Of a stretch of 64,000 nt of DNA, positions 42,800 to 51,595 are shown one piece after another (position 1 is the first letter of the stretch; every line of letters begins with the position of its first letter). The position numbers were made by a program, and so were the translations under genes. Origin of the DNA: Nonomuraea polychroma (lineage in GTDB: Bacteria; Actinomycetota; Actinomycetes; Streptosporangiales; Streptosporangiaceae); the NCBI RefSeq assembly GCF_004011505.1, contig NZ_SAUN01000001.1, positions 372,001-436,000 on the forward strand, written 5' to 3'. The notes beneath the pieces are model-generated. The model was given only the letters and a program-made list of their open reading frames with translations. It did no database searches and was not told the origin of the DNA.

Positions 42800-45310
42800 A
42801 TGGCCACCCGTACGCCGAAAAGCGCACCGAAGGGGCCGGCAAAGCGGTCGACCTCGTCTCGATCGACCCCCGCGAAGCGGACAGGCACGTCGGCGGGGAG
42901 CTCCAGGGCGAGGGGAGCCGCCTCTGGCCGCAAACCCTCGGTTGCTCACCAGGACCCGATCAGCTGGGTCTTCACGATGATCGGCAAGCTGATCGTCGGG
43001 CTGTGGATGTTGCTCGCCAACGGCATCGGCAGCATGGCCCGCGCGCTCGGCAAGAACGCCCGCGAGCTGGATCCGGCGCACCGGCGCGACGGGGTAGGAC
43101 TGACGATGCTCGCGGGCGCGATCGTGCTGGCGGCCATGACCTGGCGCAATGCCGACGGGGCGGTCTCCGGCGTGGTCAACACGGCCGTGCACGCCGTGTT
43201 CGGCTCGCTGGCCTGGGCGCTGCCGCTGCTGCTCGGCCTGCTGGCCTGGCGCTACCTGCGCCATCCCGACCAGAACGCCGACACCGGCCGCATGGTGATC
43301 GGCTGGGCCGCGCTGCTGATCGGTGTGCTGGGTGTGATCCACGTGGCCAACGGCACGCCCTATCCGGCCGGCGAAGGCCAGGGCATGGACAAGGTGTCGG
43401 CGGCCGGAGGCATGATCGGGTTCATCGTGTCGGCCCCACCGATGAGCATCCTGCCGCCGTGGATCACGATCCCGTTGTTGCTGCTTCTGTCCGGATTCGG
43501 CGTGCTCGTGATCACCGCGACTCCCGTGCACCGGATCCCCGAGCGGCTGGCCGAGCTCAAGCACATGTTGTTCGAGCGGCAGGCGGAGCCGCAGTCACGT
43601 GAGCCGGGTAAGAAGCGGACCAGGGCGAAGAAGCCGGAGACCGGCGAGGGCGGCGAAACGATCAAGCCCTACGACAGCCCGGTGCTGGCGGAGAAGCCGG
43701 ACAAGCGGGCCGGCCACTCTCCGGAGATCGTGCCCGGACTGACCGACGAGGAGGAGTCGCCCGCGCCGGAGGCGGAGCGCAGGACCGAGCCGCCGCTGCC
43801 GACGCCCGCGCCGCGCAAGGTCGAGCAGTTGGTGCTGTCGCCGCAGGCGGGGCCCTACAGCCTGCCGGACCTGCAGTTCCTCAAGCCGGGCAGCGCGCCC
43901 AAGCCGCAGACCAAGGCCAACACCACCGTGGTGAACGCGCTGACCAGCGTGCTCGAGCAGTTCACGATCGACGCGCAGGTGATCGGGTTCACCCGCGGGC
44001 CGACCGTCACCCGGTACGAGATCGAGCTCGGCCCGGCGGTCAAGGTCGAGAAGGTGACGGCGCTCACCAAGAACATCGCCTACGCCGTCAAATCAGCAGA
44101 TGTCAGGATTTTGTCGCCCATCCCGGGTAAGTCGGCTATCGGGGTGGAGATCCCGAACGCCGACAAGGACCTGGTGGCGCTGGGCGACGTGCTGCGGTCG
44201 CAGGTGGCGCAGGCCGATCACCATCCGATGATCGTCGGCCTGGGCAAGGACGTCGAGGGCCGCACCATCGTCGCGAACCTCGCCAAGATGCCCCACCTGC
44301 TCATCGCGGGCGCCACCGGCGCCGGCAAGTCGGTCTGCGTCAACGGGCTGATCACCAGCATCCTCATGCGGGCCACGCCGGACGAGGTGCGCATGGTGCT
44401 GGTGGACCCCAAACGCGTCGAGCTGAGCGTGTACGAGGGCATCCCCCACCTGATCACGCCGATCATCACCAACCCGAAGAAGGCCGCGGAGGCCCTCGAA
44501 TGGGTGGTGGGTGAGATGGACCGGCGTTACGACGACCTGGCCGCGTCGGGGTTCCGGCACGTGGACGAGTTCAACAAGGCCGTGCGGGCGGGCAAGCTGG
44601 TGCCGCCGCCCGGCAGTGAGCGGGTCTACCAGCCGTACCCGTACCTGCTGGTGATCGTGGACGAGCTGTCCGACCTGATGATGGTGGCGCCGCGCGACGT
44701 CGAGGATTCGATCGTGCGCATCACGCAGCTGGCCCGCGCGGCCGGCATTCACCTGGTGATCGCCACCCAGCGGCCCAGCGTGGACGTGGTCACCGGTCTG
44801 ATCAAGGCGAACGTGCCCTCCAGGCTGGCGTTCGCCGTCTCGTCGCTCACCGACTCCCGGGTCATCCTCGACCAGCCCGGCGCCGACAAGCTGATCGGCC
44901 AGGGTGACGCGCTGTTCCTGCCGATGGGCGCGAGCAAGCCCATCCGCCTGCAGAACGCGTTCGTCTCGGAGAAGGAGATCGCCGAGATCGTCGCGTACTG
45001 CAAGGCGCAGATGCAGGCCGAATACCGCGAGGACGTGGCCGCCGCGCCGGTCAAGCGGGAGATCGACGAGGACATCGGCGACGACCTCGAGCTGCTGATC
45101 CAGGCGGCCGAGCTGATCGTGACCACGCAGTTCGGCTCGACCTCGATGTTGCAGCGCAAGCTGCGGGTCGGCTTCGCCAAGGCCGGGCGGCTGATGGACC
45201 TGCTGGAGAGCCGCAACGTGGTCGGACCGAGCGAGGGCTCCAAGGCTCGCGAGGTGCTCGTGAAGCCCGACGATCTGCCGGGTTTGCTGGCCGACCTGCG
45301 TGGCGAATGA
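42800..45310 (+). CDS. ftsK: DNA translocase FtsK/SpoIIIE
   Basis: An 836-residue DNA pump that clears chromosome ends from the division septum. A basic N terminus is followed by four membrane helices (about residues 50-245), an acidic/proline linker, the alpha-beta motor (YEIELGPAVKVEKVTALTKN; Walker A GATGAGKS near 505; Walker B YLLVIVDELSDLMM near 620; ATQRPSVDVVTG) and a C-terminal gamma winged helix (DDLELLIQAAELIVTTQFGSTS, RLMDLLESRNVVGPSEGSKAR) that reads KOPS-type polarity signals. Length is normal for actinomycetes. It starts the conserved ftsK-rimO-pgsA-cinA-clgR neighbourhood. Confidence 0.97.
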   Translation: MATRTPKSAPKGPAKRSTSSRSTPAKRTGTSAGSSRARGAASGRKPSVAHQDPISWVFTMIGKLIVGLWMLLANGIGSMARALGKNARELDPAHRRDGVGLTMLAGAIVLAAMTWRNADGAVSGVVNTAVHAVFGSLAWALPLLLGLLAWRYLRHPDQNADTGRMVIGWAALLIGVLGVIHVANGTPYPAGEGQGMDKVSAAGGMIGFIVSAPPMSILPPWITIPLLLLLSGFGVLVITATPVHRIPERLAELKHMLFERQAEPQSREPGKKRTRAKKPETGEGGETIKPYDSPVLAEKPDKRAGHSPEIVPGLTDEEESPAPEAERRTEPPLPTPAPRKVEQLVLSPQAGPYSLPDLQFLKPGSAPKPQTKANTTVVNALTSVLEQFTIDAQVIGFTRGPTVTRYEIELGPAVKVEKVTALTKNIAYAVKSADVRILSPIPGKSAIGVEIPNADKDLVALGDVLRSQVAQADHHPMIVGLGKDVEGRTIVANLAKMPHLLIAGATGAGKSVCVNGLITSILMRATPDEVRMVLVDPKRVELSVYEGIPHLITPIITNPKKAAEALEWVVGEMDRRYDDLAASGFRHVDEFNKAVRAGKLVPPPGSERVYQPYPYLLVIVDELSDLMMVAPRDVEDSIVRITQLARAAGIHLVIATQRPSVDVVTGLIKANVPSRLAFAVSSLTDSRVILDQPGADKLIGQGDALFLPMGASKPIRLQNAFVSEKEIAEIVAYCKAQMQAEYREDVAAAPVKREIDEDIGDDLELLIQAAELIVTTQFGSTSMLQRKLRVGFAKAGRLMDLLESRNVVGPSEGSKAREVLVKPDDLPGLLADLRGE

Positions 45311-45409
45311 CCCCAATGCATCCCTCCGAGGCAGCTACTGATTGAATATGAACCACTACGGAATGTCGTGGTGGGGATATACCAGGCGCCATCGGGGAGG
45401 CGTTTCGCC

Positions 45410-46180
45410 GTGCAGGAGCAGAGCATCGGAGCCATGCTGGCGGCAGCCAGGCAGTCGGCGGGGCTGACGGTCGCGCAGGTGAGCGCGGCCACCCGGATCC
45501 GCGAGGCGATCATCCATGACTTGGAGCAGGATGACTACGACCAGTGTGGCGGCAAGTTCTACGCCAGGGGGCATGTCAAGGCCGTGGCCAAGGCTGTGGG
45601 GCTGGATCCCGAGGCCGTCGTGCACCTGTATGACCAGCAGCAGGGTGGGGCGCCTCGGCCGGTGCGGGCCGCGGCGGTGTTCCAGACCGACAAGAAGGTC
45701 CACGTGCCGGAGCGGCGGGGACCTAACTGGACGATGGCGCTCGGGGTGGCGCTGGCGATCGTGGTGGCCTTCGGCATGATGCGGGTGCTGGGCGGGACGG
45801 GCGACCAGGCGCAGACCCCCGGCGTGCGGCAGGTCTCCGCCCGGCCGACCGTCCCACCGAACACGCCCATCACGGAGACGCCCAAGTCGTCACGCAAGGT
45901 GAGTGGCAAGCGTATGGTGACCGTGCAGATCAGGGCCAAGCGGACGTCGTACGTGAACCTGCACGACGCGAAAGGTCGCCGGTTGTTCTCCGGGACGTTG
46001 CAGGCGGGCAGGGTCTCCACCTGGCGCACGCCGGAGAAGGTCAATCTGGTCCTCAGTGACGCCGGCGCGGTGTCGGTGCTGGTCAACGGCGAGCAGGTGA
46101 CGGGACTCGGAGGGCGCGGGGAGGCGGTGCAGCGCTCCTTCGAGGCGCCGAAGAAGCAGACGCGACAGCGCGCGAGGTAG
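45410..46180 (+). CDS. RodZ-like membrane protein with HTH_25 and DUF4115 domains
   Basis: A 256-residue protein: an N-terminal Cro-like HTH (IGAMLAAARQSAGLTVAQVSAATRIREAIIHDLE) with the KFYARGHVKAVAKAVGLDP extension, one membrane helix near residue 118 (TMALGVALAIVVAFGMMRVL), a Pro/Thr linker, and an external DUF4115 beta-domain (VQIRAKRTSYVNLHDAKGRRLFSG to LVNGEQVTGLGGRG). This is RodZ architecture, linking cell shape and envelope in other bacteria. GTG 45410 is preferred because GGGGAGG lies eight bases upstream. It follows ftsK by 99 bases. Confidence 0.9.
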   Translation: MQEQSIGAMLAAARQSAGLTVAQVSAATRIREAIIHDLEQDDYDQCGGKFYARGHVKAVAKAVGLDPEAVVHLYDQQQGGAPRPVRAAAVFQTDKKVHVPERRGPNWTMALGVALAIVVAFGMMRVLGGTGDQAQTPGVRQVSARPTVPPNTPITETPKSSRKVSGKRMVTVQIRAKRTSYVNLHDAKGRRLFSGTLQAGRVSTWRTPEKVNLVLSDAGAVSVLVNGEQVTGLGGRGEAVQRSFEAPKKQTRQRAR

Positions 46181-46239
46181 TCGAGCAGGTGGACCCGTGC
46201 ATCGGGTAGTGGCCAACTCCCGATACCGTAGTGTTCACC

Positions 46240-47649
46240 ATGTCATCCCGCCGAACCGCATCGCTGATCACTCTGGGCTGCGCACGCAACGAGGTCGACT
46301 CCGAGGAGCTGGCCGCGCGACTCGAGGCTGCCGGCTGGCAGCTGGGCGACGACGACCCCGATGTCGTCGTCGTCAACACGTGTGGCTTCATCGACTCAGC
46401 CAAGAAGGACTCCATCGACACGCTCCTGGCCGCTGCCGACTCCGGCGCGAAAGTGGTGGCCGCGGGCTGCATGGCCGAGCGCTACGGCAACGAGCTGGCC
46501 GAGGCGCTGCCGGAGGCCAGCGCGGTCATCTCCTTCGACGACTACGCCGAGATCGGCGACCGGCTCGACGACGTGCTCGCGAACCGGCCGCTCAAGCCCC
46601 ACACACCCCGTGACCGCCGCACGCTGCTCCCCATCTCGCCGGTGGAGCGTGCCACCGCGCCCAAGACCAACATCCCCGGCCACGGCGACCTGCCGACCGG
46701 GCTCGGGCCCGCCAGCGGGCCCCGTGTGCTGCGCAAACGCCTCGACGAGAGCCCGGTGGCCTCGCTCAAACTGGCCTCCGGCTGCGACCGGCGCTGCACG
46801 TTCTGCGCCATCCCGGCCTTCCGCGGCTCCTACGTCTCACGCACGCCGGACGAGCTGCTGGCCGAGGCCGACTGGCTGGCCCACCGGGGCGTGCGCGAGC
46901 TCGTCCTCGTCAGCGAAAACTCCACGTCCTACGGCAAGGACCTGGGCGACCTGCGGGCGCTGGAGAAGTTGCTGCCACAGCTCGCGGCCGTCGACGGCAT
47001 CGAGCGGGTGCGGGTCAGCTACCTGCAGCCGGCCGAGCTGCGTCCCGGACTGATCGACGTCATCACCGGCACCGGGGGTGTGGCCCCCTACTTCGACCTG
47101 TCCTTCCAGCACGCCAGCAACAGCGTGCTGCGCAGGATGCGGCGTTTCGGCGACCCCGAGCGCTTCCTGGGGCTGCTGGAGACCGTACGCGAGCGCGCCC
47201 CTGAGGCCGGCGTGCGCTCCAACTTCATCGTGGGCTTCCCCGGGGAGACCGAGGAGGAGTTCGGCGAACTGGTGGGCTTCCTGGAGAAGGCCAGGCTCGA
47301 CGTCATCGGCGTGTTCGGCTACTCCGACGAGGACGGCACCGAGGCGGCGAACCTGCCGGACAAGCTCGACCAGGAGGTCATCGACGAGCGTGTGCGGGTG
47401 CTCACCGCACTGGCCGAGGAGCTGACCGCCCAGCGGGCGGAGGAGCGCATCGGCACCGAGGTCGACATTCTGATCGACGACGACCTGGGCGACGGCGGCT
47501 ATGAGGGCCGGGCCGCCCACCAGGGGCCCGAGGTCGACGGCTCGGTCACGGTGCAGGGCATCGGGCTGGTCAGGGGGCAGATCGTGCGCGCGGTCGTGGT
47601 CGACGCCGAGGGTGTCGACCTGATCGCGCGTATCAAGGCCAGTCCATGA
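46240..47649 (+). CDS. rimO: Ribosomal protein S12 methylthiotransferase
   Basis: A 469-residue radical-SAM methylthiotransferase that modifies an Asp of ribosomal protein S12. Domains: N-terminal MTTase with cysteines in [26 protein letters not shown] and [10 protein letters not shown] (auxiliary 4Fe-4S cluster); radical-SAM core with Cys182, Cys186 and Cys189 (CDRRCTFC); and a C-terminal TRAM domain ([11 protein letters not shown] to [21 protein letters not shown]). ATG 46240 is chosen by homology; GTG 46231 is also in frame. It is followed by pgsA with an inverted repeat between. Confidence 0.96.
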   Translation: MSSRRTASLITLGCARNEVDSEELAARLEAAGWQLGDDDPDVVVVNTCGFIDSAKKDSIDTLLAAADSGAKVVAAGCMAERYGNELAEALPEASAVISFDDYAEIGDRLDDVLANRPLKPHTPRDRRTLLPISPVERATAPKTNIPGHGDLPTGLGPASGPRVLRKRLDESPVASLKLASGCDRRCTFCAIPAFRGSYVSRTPDELLAEADWLAHRGVRELVLVSENSTSYGKDLGDLRALEKLLPQLAAVDGIERVRVSYLQPAELRPGLIDVITGTGGVAPYFDLSFQHASNSVLRRMRRFGDPERFLGLLETVRERAPEAGVRSNFIVGFPGETEEEFGELVGFLEKARLDVIGVFGYSDEDGTEAANLPDKLDQEVIDERVRVLTALAEELTAQRAEERIGTEVDILIDDDLGDGGYEGRAAHQGPEVDGSVTVQGIGLVRGQIVRAVVVDAEGVDLIARIKASP

Positions 47650-47660
47650 CTGTGTTCCCC

Positions 47661-47726
47661 GACGGCCTCCTGCGCTCCGCTCCTCGGTCGCCGGCGCTCC
47701 CTGCGATGCTCACTCCGGAGGCCGTC
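47661..47726 (+). promoter_or_regulatory. Inverted repeat covering the pgsA ribosome-binding site
   Basis: GACGGCCTCC (47661-47670) pairs perfectly with GGAGGCCGTC (47717-47726) over a 46-base loop. The right arm contains GGAGG, the ribosome site of pgsA (GTG 47729 or ATG 47732). Pairing would hide that site, so the structure could limit pgsA translation or couple it to rimO. Confidence 0.5.
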
Positions 47727-47728
47727 TC

Positions 47729-48301
47729 GTGATGAAAGACGAGCGCCGGGTGGTGAGCCCGTGGAACATCGCCAACATCCTGACGGTCCTCCGGTTGGCG
47801 CTCGTCCCGTTCTTCGTCGTCTGCCTCTTCCTGCCGGGCGCGGGCTGGCGGGTGACCGCGCTGGCGGTCTTCGCGGTGGCCTCGCTCACCGACCACCTCG
47901 ACGGCGAGCTGGCTCGCCGGTACGGCCTGATCACGGACTTCGGCAAGATCGCGGATCCGATCGCGGACAAGGCGCTCACCGGCGCTGCGCTGGTGTGCCT
48001 GTCGATCCTGGGCGAGCTGCCGTGGTGGGTCACGGGAGTGATCCTGGGCAGGGAGCTGGGCATCACGGCGCTGAGGTTCGTGTTGCTGCGGCACGCGGTC
48101 ATCCCGGCCAGCTATGGCGGCAAGGTCAAGACGGTGCTGCAGATCGCCGCGATCGTCCTCTACCTCCTGCCGTGGATCCCGGACATGGTGCGGTGGGTGG
48201 TGATGGGGGCGGCCCTGATCGTCACGGTGGCCACCGGCGTCGACTATGTGATCCGGGCCGTGAGGTTGCGTAAGGTGGCCAGGCAGGCGCGCGGGGAGTG
48301 A
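47729..48301 (+). CDS. pgsA: CDP-alcohol phosphatidyltransferase (PgsA type)
   Basis: A 190-residue membrane enzyme with about five helices. The CDP-alcohol phosphotransferase signature is seen as DHLDGELARRYGLITDFGKI followed by ADPIAD near residues 58-83, matching D-x2-D-G-x2-A-R-x8-G-x3-D-x3-D. By position and similarity it makes phosphatidylglycerol phosphate from CDP-diacylglycerol and glycerol 3-phosphate. The first D-x2-D reads DHLD. Start GTG 47729 or ATG 47732 behind GGAGG. It precedes cinA by six bases, the standard actinobacterial arrangement. Confidence 0.93.
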   Translation: MMKDERRVVSPWNIANILTVLRLALVPFFVVCLFLPGAGWRVTALAVFAVASLTDHLDGELARRYGLITDFGKIADPIADKALTGAALVCLSILGELPWWVTGVILGRELGITALRFVLLRHAVIPASYGGKVKTVLQIAAIVLYLLPWIPDMVRWVVMGAALIVTVATGVDYVIRAVRLRKVARQARGE

Positions 48302-48307
48302 TCGACA

Positions 48308-48796
48308 GTGGATGTGGCCGGGGTTCTGTCCATGCTGGTGCGGCGGTCCGCCACGGTGGCGGTGGCCGAGTCGCTCACCGGCGGGCTCATCGGGGCCGCG
48401 TTCACGTCGGTGTCCGGGTCCTCGAAGGCGTTCCGCGGCGGAGTGATCTCGTACGCCACCGATCTCAAGCGGGAGCTGCTCGGTGTGCCGGGGGAGCTGC
48501 TGCGGCGCGAGGGGGCCGTGCACCCGGAGGTGGCGGCGGCCATGGCGGCGGGCGTCGCGCGGCTGTGCGGGGCCACGTACGGGCTTGCGGTGACCGGTGT
48601 GGCCGGTCCGGAGCCGCAGGACGGCAAGCCCGTGGGCCTCGTTCACATAGCGGTTTCCGGGCCTGGCGGGCAGATTTGGTCTCGCGAATTGAGACTTGAT
48701 GGGTCGCGCGAACGTATCAGGGTAGAGACGGTGGACGAGGCCGTTGATCTCCTAGCAGGTGTGCTGAAGACGAACATAGGGGAACATTCCCGGTGA
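48308..48796 (+). CDS. CinA C-terminal domain protein (NMN amidohydrolase, PncC type)
   Basis: A 162-residue single-domain protein corresponding to the C-terminal half of CinA. Motifs TVAVAESLTGGLIGAAFTSV near residue 17, FRGGVISYATDLKRELLGV, and YGLAVTGVAGPEPQDGKPVG near 95 are those of nicotinamide-mononucleotide deamidases, which recycle NMN to nicotinate mononucleotide. The N-terminal ADP-ribose pyrophosphatase half of full CinA is absent, as usual in this lineage. It starts at GTG 48308 and lies between pgsA and clgR. Confidence 0.93.
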   Translation: MDVAGVLSMLVRRSATVAVAESLTGGLIGAAFTSVSGSSKAFRGGVISYATDLKRELLGVPGELLRREGAVHPEVAAAMAAGVARLCGATYGLAVTGVAGPEPQDGKPVGLVHIAVSGPGGQIWSRELRLDGSRERIRVETVDEAVDLLAGVLKTNIGEHSR

Positions 48797-48860
48797 TTAC
48801 CGTGTTACGTCCCGAGCGAACATGCCTTGCGCGGTCTGACGCGGTGTCGGTGGATACGGG

Positions 48861-49082
48861 TACGGTGGAGCTGTGAGTGAGGTCCGTGAGCCAACTGCAA
48901 GCACCGAGCGCCCGGCAGGCGGGCCTGATGAGTCGCGCAATGAGGCACGAGCGGCGGTCCAGGGGCGGCGACGCCCAGTGATGACGGCGAGGAGTATGTA
49001 CGAAGCTAAGAAGACCAAAGTGCGGCACGATCCGATCGCGCGAGGCGTGGTGAAAACATCCGCGCCGGGGAGGGAGCGACAG
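48861..49082 (+). promoter_or_regulatory. Promoter and long in-frame leader of clgR
   Basis: TACGGT (48861-48866) ends six bases before GTG 48873, which opens a frame continuous with clgR. Homology places the clgR start at ATG 49083, so 48873-49082 is either a 70-codon N-terminal extension or a leader. The extension ([16 protein letters not shown] onward) looks disordered. Confidence 0.45.
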
Positions 49083-49439
49083 ATGATTCTGCTGCGTCAG
49101 CTGCTCGGCGACGTGCTGAGGCGGCTGCGGGTGCGGCAGGGACGGACGCTACGCGAGGTGTCCACGCTGGCCCGTGTTTCGCTCGGCTACTTGTCCGAGG
49201 TGGAGCGTGGCCAGAAGGAGGCCTCGTCCGAGCTGCTCGCGTCCATTTGCGGCGCGCTCGGGGTGCCGCTTTCGCAGGTGTTGCGTGAAGTGTCCGACCA
49301 GTTCGCGCTGGCGGAGCTCCAGGCCGCTCCTGTGCTTGCCGATGTGCCTGAGCACGAGCGCCTGCCCCTTACCGAGACGGTTCCCGGGTCGATCTCCGAC
49401 TCCGTGTTCCCCGAAGTCAAGGACATGGTGGCTGCCTAG
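49083..49439 (+). CDS. clgR: ClgR-type XRE transcriptional activator
   Basis: A 118-residue regulator with a Cro/C1 [43 protein letters not shown] and [20 protein letters not shown]. This is the near-invariant ClgR sequence; ClgR activates clpP and other protease genes in actinobacteria. The C terminus ends in hydrophobic small residues (KDMVAA), as in ClgR proteins that are themselves ClpP substrates. ATG 49083 ([10 protein letters not shown]) matches homologues and follows GGGGAGGGAG. Its stop overlaps the convergent nei stop. Confidence 0.93.
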   Translation: MILLRQLLGDVLRRLRVRQGRTLREVSTLARVSLGYLSEVERGQKEASSELLASICGALGVPLSQVLREVSDQFALAELQAAPVLADVPEHERLPLTETVPGSISDSVFPEVKDMVAA

Positions 49440-50221
49440 CGTGGCTGGCAGCCGGCACACCACAGGATCAGCCGCTCCTGTGGCTGCGCCCCCATCTCCC
49501 CGCGGCTGATGCGGGTGCCGCAACGGCGACAGGGCCTCCCCGCCCTGCCATAGACCCAGGTCTGGTTCGCCGGGCGGCGATCACCTGTGGTCACCGTGCC
49601 CGCATTTCCCTTGTTGGCGGCCAGAAGTCGCTGCGCCAATGACACCAGTCCGTTGAGATCCTCGATCTCCCCAACCTTCCGCCACGGCCAGATTCCTCGC
49701 AGGAACAGGGTCTCGGCGCGATAGATCGTGCCGATCCCCGCCAGGTTGCGCTGATCGAGCAGCGCCTCCCCGATGGTCCTGTCGGGTGCCCCTCGCAGCC
49801 TCCGCACGGCCTCGTCCGGGTCCCAGTCCGGGCCGAGCAGATCAGGCCCCAGATGGCCCACGAGCCGTGTCTCGTCACGTGTCTGGACGAGATCCACCAT
49901 TCCCAGCTTCACACCCATGGCCGTCCACTGCTGGTTGGCCAGGATCAGCCTGACCTGGTCGCCGGGGGGTGGCTTCATGTGGGCTGTGGCCGGGTGGACA
50001 CGCCAGCTGCCGTCCATGCGGAGGTGGGTGTGGATGGTCAGGTCGCCTTCGACGCGGGTGAGCAGGTGCTTGCCCCGTGAGAGCGTGGTGAGCACCGCGC
50101 GGCCCGTCAGGTCGACGGTGGCATACCGAGGGACGCGGAAGTCGGACCTGGTGAGGATGCGGCCGTCCAGAGCCTCCCGCAGACGTGCGGCTGTCCGATA
50201 GACGGCGTCCCCTTCTGGCAT
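49436..50221 (-). CDS. nei: Endonuclease VIII-like DNA glycosylase
   Basis: A 261-residue Fpg/Nei-family glycosylase/AP lyase for oxidised bases. The N terminus [14 protein letters not shown] supplies the catalytic Pro2 and Glu3; a helix-two-turn-helix lies at [21 protein letters not shown]; and a C-terminal zinc finger has four cysteines (CRRCGTRIS ... CAGC). P-E-G-D at the start points to Nei rather than Fpg (PELPE). It is convergent with clgR, the two stop codons sharing the palindrome CTAG at 49436-49439. Confidence 0.93.
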   Translation of the reverse strand: MPEGDAVYRTAARLREALDGRILTRSDFRVPRYATVDLTGRAVLTTLSRGKHLLTRVEGDLTIHTHLRMDGSWRVHPATAHMKPPPGDQVRLILANQQWTAMGVKLGMVDLVQTRDETRLVGHLGPDLLGPDWDPDEAVRRLRGAPDRTIGEALLDQRNLAGIGTIYRAETLFLRGIWPWRKVGEIEDLNGLVSLAQRLLAANKGNAGTVTTGDRRPANQTWVYGRAGRPCRRCGTRISRGEMGAQPQERLILWCAGCQPR

Positions 50222-50406
50222 CTCTTCAGATTAAGGGCCGGCTATTTCGGCGGGCCAAACCAGAACCCCGTCTTTTACGGCGGGGCCGAGTGGGCCGCCA
50301 CTCGGCGTACTTCGGCCGAGGGCCCTCCAGGAAGACGCCCTCTGAGCCCTTCACCGGCGGGCCGCCGTTACGCGCGCATTGTGGGCCGGCTCCGTGGTGA
50401 GCGTGT

Positions 50407-50446
50407 CCCCGACGCGCCAGAGGCCTGATGTGGCGGCGCGTCGGGG
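50407..50446 (-). terminator. Strong hairpin after the SpoIIE-type phosphatase gene
   Basis: CCCCGACGCGCC (50407-50418) pairs perfectly with GGCGCGTCGGGG (50435-50446), seven bases beyond the stop at 50453. The 16-base loop and lack of a U tract are usual here. The remaining 50222-50406 shows no gene. Confidence 0.65.
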
Positions 50447-50452
50447 GTGCGT

Positions 50453-51496
50453 CTACTCCTGTGGGGCGTCTGCGGGTTGGGCCAGGATCAGGGTCAGGTC
50501 GTCGGGTCGGGTGCGTGTGGAGTGGTCGGGCCGCAGCAGGTCCAGCAGGTCGCGCAGGGCCTCAGCCAGTGTGGGGGCGGTCAGGGCGGCGTGCAGGTGC
50601 TCCTCGAACGGCACCTGGGTGCCGCTTCGGTCGCGGGCCTCGGTGAATCCGTCGGTGAACAGCAGCAGGCGGTCGGACGGCTGCAGCCGTACGCGCCACA
50701 CGTACGGGTGAGGGGACAGCCCCAGCGGCGGGCAGGGGCGGGGCGGCTCGAGCACGCGTAGCCGGCTGTCGACCCGGATCGGCGCGGGATGGCCGCAGTT
50801 GACGAGCAGGACGGCGCCGGGCACGAACTCGGCGAGCAGCACGGTCACGAAGTCCTCGGGCCCCAGGTCAGGGCCGATGCGGGCGTCGAGGTCACGGGCC
50901 AGGCAGGCCAGGTCGGGGGCGGTGGCGGCGGTGCGGCGGAAGGCGCTCAGCACCGCCGCGCTGAGATGGGCGGCGTCCAGGCCGTGGCCCTTGACGTCCC
51001 CGATGATCAGACGCGCGCCCGCGGGCGTGGCGATGGCCTCGTGCAGATCCCCGCCGATGCGGGCGTTGCGGGTTGCCGACCGGGTGTGGGTGGTCAGCCG
51101 GACACCGCCCAGTTCGGCGGGCAACGAGGGGATCATGGCCCGCTCGGCGATGCGGGTCATGCGGGTCAGGTCGGCGTGCTGTCGTTCAGCGCGGCGGGCG
51201 ATGGCGACGCACAGCAGCCCGCCGAGGGTGACGATCAGAGCCCGTACGAGGCCGTAGGGCGGCTCCGAGCCGTCTCCCAGGACGGGGAGCAGGAGGGCCA
51301 GGACGAGCGCGGTGCCCGCGAGCAAGCCGGTCTGCCGGATGGTCAGGCAGTGTGCGGCGACCACCGGCCCGACGAGCAGCAGCGCGGGCAGCAGGACGGG
51401 GATGTAAGCGAGGTCGGCCAGCGCGACGGAGACCTCGCCTGCCAGCAGTATGGGCAGGAGCCGACGCTGGGCCTTGAAGGGGGTTCGCCACGAAAT
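50453..51496 (-). CDS. Membrane-anchored SpoIIE-type PP2C phosphatase
   Basis: A SpoIIE-type phosphatase: GGDLHEAIATPAGARLIIGD (first metal site), VKGHGLDAAHLSAAVLSAFR, LLFTDGFTEARD and DDLTLILAQ at the end. The N terminus has three or four membrane helices. The first standard start is GTG 51364, but the open frame runs 44 codons upstream and encodes a genuine-looking membrane segment (LLPILLAGEVSVALADLAYI) with no ATG, GTG or TTG. An ATT at 51494-51496 sits five bases after AGGAGG and is the best start, giving 347 residues. Otherwise an upstream frameshift must be assumed. Confidence 0.8.
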   Translation of the reverse strand: MSWRTPFKAQRRLLPILLAGEVSVALADLAYIPVLLPALLLVGPVVAAHCLTIRQTGLLAGTALVLALLLPVLGDGSEPPYGLVRALIVTLGGLLCVAIARRAERQHADLTRMTRIAERAMIPSLPAELGGVRLTTHTRSATRNARIGGDLHEAIATPAGARLIIGDVKGHGLDAAHLSAAVLSAFRRTAATAPDLACLARDLDARIGPDLGPEDFVTVLLAEFVPGAVLLVNCGHPAPIRVDSRLRVLEPPRPCPPLGLSPHPYVWRVRLQPSDRLLLFTDGFTEARDRSGTQVPFEEHLHAALTAPTLAEALRDLLDLLRPDHSTRTRPDDLTLILAQPADAPQE

Positions 51497-51595
51497 GGGG
51501 ACCTCCTCGGACCATTCATTGCCGAGTAGTCACCTTCTCACTCTTAGTGACATTGTGGTGGTGATTCCGGCAAACTGCTGAAGCCCCCGGCCGGA

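Noticed and set aside
50249..50300. CCCCG/CGGGG hairpin upstream of nei as a terminator
   Set aside because: It lies upstream of nei rather than after any gene on either strand and has only a five-base stem.
51186..51515. A minus-strand frame starting at ATG 51515 near the phosphatase
   Set aside because: Its translation is Arg/Pro-rich without hydrophobic helices, while the phosphatase frame encodes membrane segments over the same bases.
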